Below, in pieces: positions 63,361-64,000 of a stretch of 64,000 nucleotides of DNA. Below the pieces are notes generated by a model. It saw only the letters and a list, made by a program, of their open reading frames with translations. It had not been told where the DNA came from and did not search any database. A program made the position numbers and the translations under genes. This DNA is from CBDFGN01 sp965247065. GTDB taxonomy: Bacteria > Bacteroidota > Bacteroidia > Cytophagales > Cyclobacteriaceae. Every line of letters starts with the position of its first letter. Within the stretch, counting starts at the first letter, position 1. The DNA lies in NCBI GenBank assembly GCA_965247065.1, contig CBDFGN010000006.1, forward strand, positions 3,224,001 to 3,288,000, read 5' to 3'.

Positions 63361-63490
63361 AGGCATTCAGATCATTTTTCAACTCTTTTTGAGCCGGTTC
63401 TTTGCTGTAGGTTGGACAATACTTGGTTCCCGAACAGGAGGATATTGCCATTATAATCACAGCAAGTACCAGGGTAAGAGTCTTCTTCAT
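63359..63490 (-). CDS. Tiny lipoprotein, 43 residues
   Basis: From MKKTLTLVLAVIIMAISSCS the leader is a textbook lipoprotein signal with lipobox ISSC. The mature peptide is only about 25 residues (SGTKYCPTYSKEPAQKELKN...) and contains a second cysteine in KYCPTYS. An ATG two codons upstream (63496) is an alternative start. The perfect terminator directly at its stop supports a real gene. I recall KYCPTY-containing small lipoproteins in Bacteroidota; function is unknown. Confidence 0.8.
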   Translation of the reverse strand: MKKTLTLVLAVIIMAISSCSGTKYCPTYSKEPAQKELKNDLNA

Positions 63491-63602
63491 AAACATAGTA
63501 AACAGTCCTTGAATCTAACTCCAATGCATATTAGCATCCAGATAAGTTTGGATCATATGTTACATAACGGGGATACTGGCGAATTGTTATTTGCACCGCC
63601 AT

Positions 63603-64000
63603 TCAATCTGGATTTCCTAGATCCAGCAATTGTTCTGCCGCCGGGAAAAGTTTATCGACCAATTTTCGCTCGGGGTCTGAAAACCACGAATTCGCATTGT
63701 GAGAGGAGTTGAGGACCCAATTGTGGACAGGATGAGAAAATGCTTCGACGAGAATACCATCAGCTCCCCCCATAGCTATGAGTACAGAGTATATAGGCGG
63801 ACCCAAGGCTGACCTGCTTATATCATCAACAAAGTCGGTTCCGGACAAAAACCTTACACTGTTGATGAAGGTCTGGGTCGAAGCTGAGTCAGATTGGACG
63901 CCCTCAATGACCCATGGACCCGCCACTGATTTGGTCATCGTGAACGAGCTATCCTCAGGGTAATCAAAGCTAAACTGATTTACTGAATCCTTAACCAATC
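63603..64000 (-). CDS. DUF4340-like protein, C-terminal part
   Basis: The gene enters from the right edge; about 132 C-terminal residues are visible. DSVNQFSFDYPEDSSFTMTK...GPWVIEGVQSDSASTQTFINSVRFL has the pattern of DUF4340 domains (a beta-rich repeat found downstream of gliding/ABC-type gldG systems and elsewhere). Assignment is by eye. The start lies outside the window. Confidence 0.6.
   Translation of the reverse strand, partial: LVKDSVNQFSFDYPEDSSFTMTKSVAGPWVIEGVQSDSASTQTFINSVRFLSGTDFVDDISRSALGPPIYSVLIAMGGADGILVEAFSHPVHNWVLNSSHNANSWFSDPERKLVDKLFPAAEQLLDLGNPD

Overview
The window is a chromosomal segment of a Bacteroidota bacterium, most like Cytophagales or a relative. Supporting signs are a SusC-type TonB receptor, the long NusB in a block with leucine dehydrogenase, DUF1573, YajC, YbbR and CoaE, the DUF6452/DUF6048 pair, bacillithiol synthesis (BshC), a stand-alone MnmD, PorT-type barrels, lipoproteins with AT-rich upstream regions, and promoters of the TTG-N20-TAnnTTTG type. 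Most of the window is housekeeping DNA with short gaps and many 1-40 nt overlaps. TAG is used as an ordinary stop (for example nrdA and rpmA).

Layout. 1-2.1 kb: 5' end of a susC gene (minus) with an IS1595-family element 40 bp upstream of its start. 2.3-6.2 kb: small membrane proteins and the class Ia ribonucleotide reductase operon nrdBA. 6.6-8.4 kb: XRE regulator, decayed coiled-coil gene, repeats, rplU-rpmA. 8.7-10.0 kb: complete IS3-family element with an intact frameshift signal. 10-17 kb: minus-strand run manA-lipB-exonuclease-rnr-prenyl synthase-rhomboid-barrel. 17-24 kb: yraN, DUF6048/DUF6452, rimO, bshC, mnmD, ispF, M16 protease. 24-31 kb: secreted FecR-like protein, a cyclase/TPR gene broken by two in-frame amber codons, a fused 2-oxoacid dehydrogenase E1, and a secreted basic repeat protein. 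31.5-39.3 kb: barrel protein, lipA, gcvP, M28 peptidase, dihydroorotase. 39.4-42.4 kb: tRNA-His, a beta-propeller protein, and a broken PD40 propeller gene with two G9 tracts. 42.7-50.8 kb: an apparent uronate-use operon (uxaC, TRAP transporter, Gfo/Idh/MocA, SDR, SSS symporter). 50.9-56.5 kb: coaE-ybbR-yajC-DUF1573-ytxH-nusB-leucine dehydrogenase. 56.6-63.3 kb: two ABC half-exporters with complementary degenerate ATP sites, flanking an outer-membrane gene split by an IS110-family element that carries a candidate bridge RNA; then truA, a tiny lipoprotein and a partial DUF4340 protein.

Connections. LipA and LipB supply lipoate for GcvP's partner H protein and for the complex served by the fused E1. 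The UxaC cluster pairs a glucuronate-type isomerase with two uptake systems and two dehydrogenases. Three different insertion sequences and four broken genes point to ongoing remodelling in the accessory parts. The strongest leads are the IS110 bridge-RNA candidate with guide-like matches to its own insertion site, the doubly amber-interrupted cyclase gene, the poly-G-interrupted propeller gene, and the 34-residue-repeat secreted protein. No large new defence or biosynthetic system was seen.
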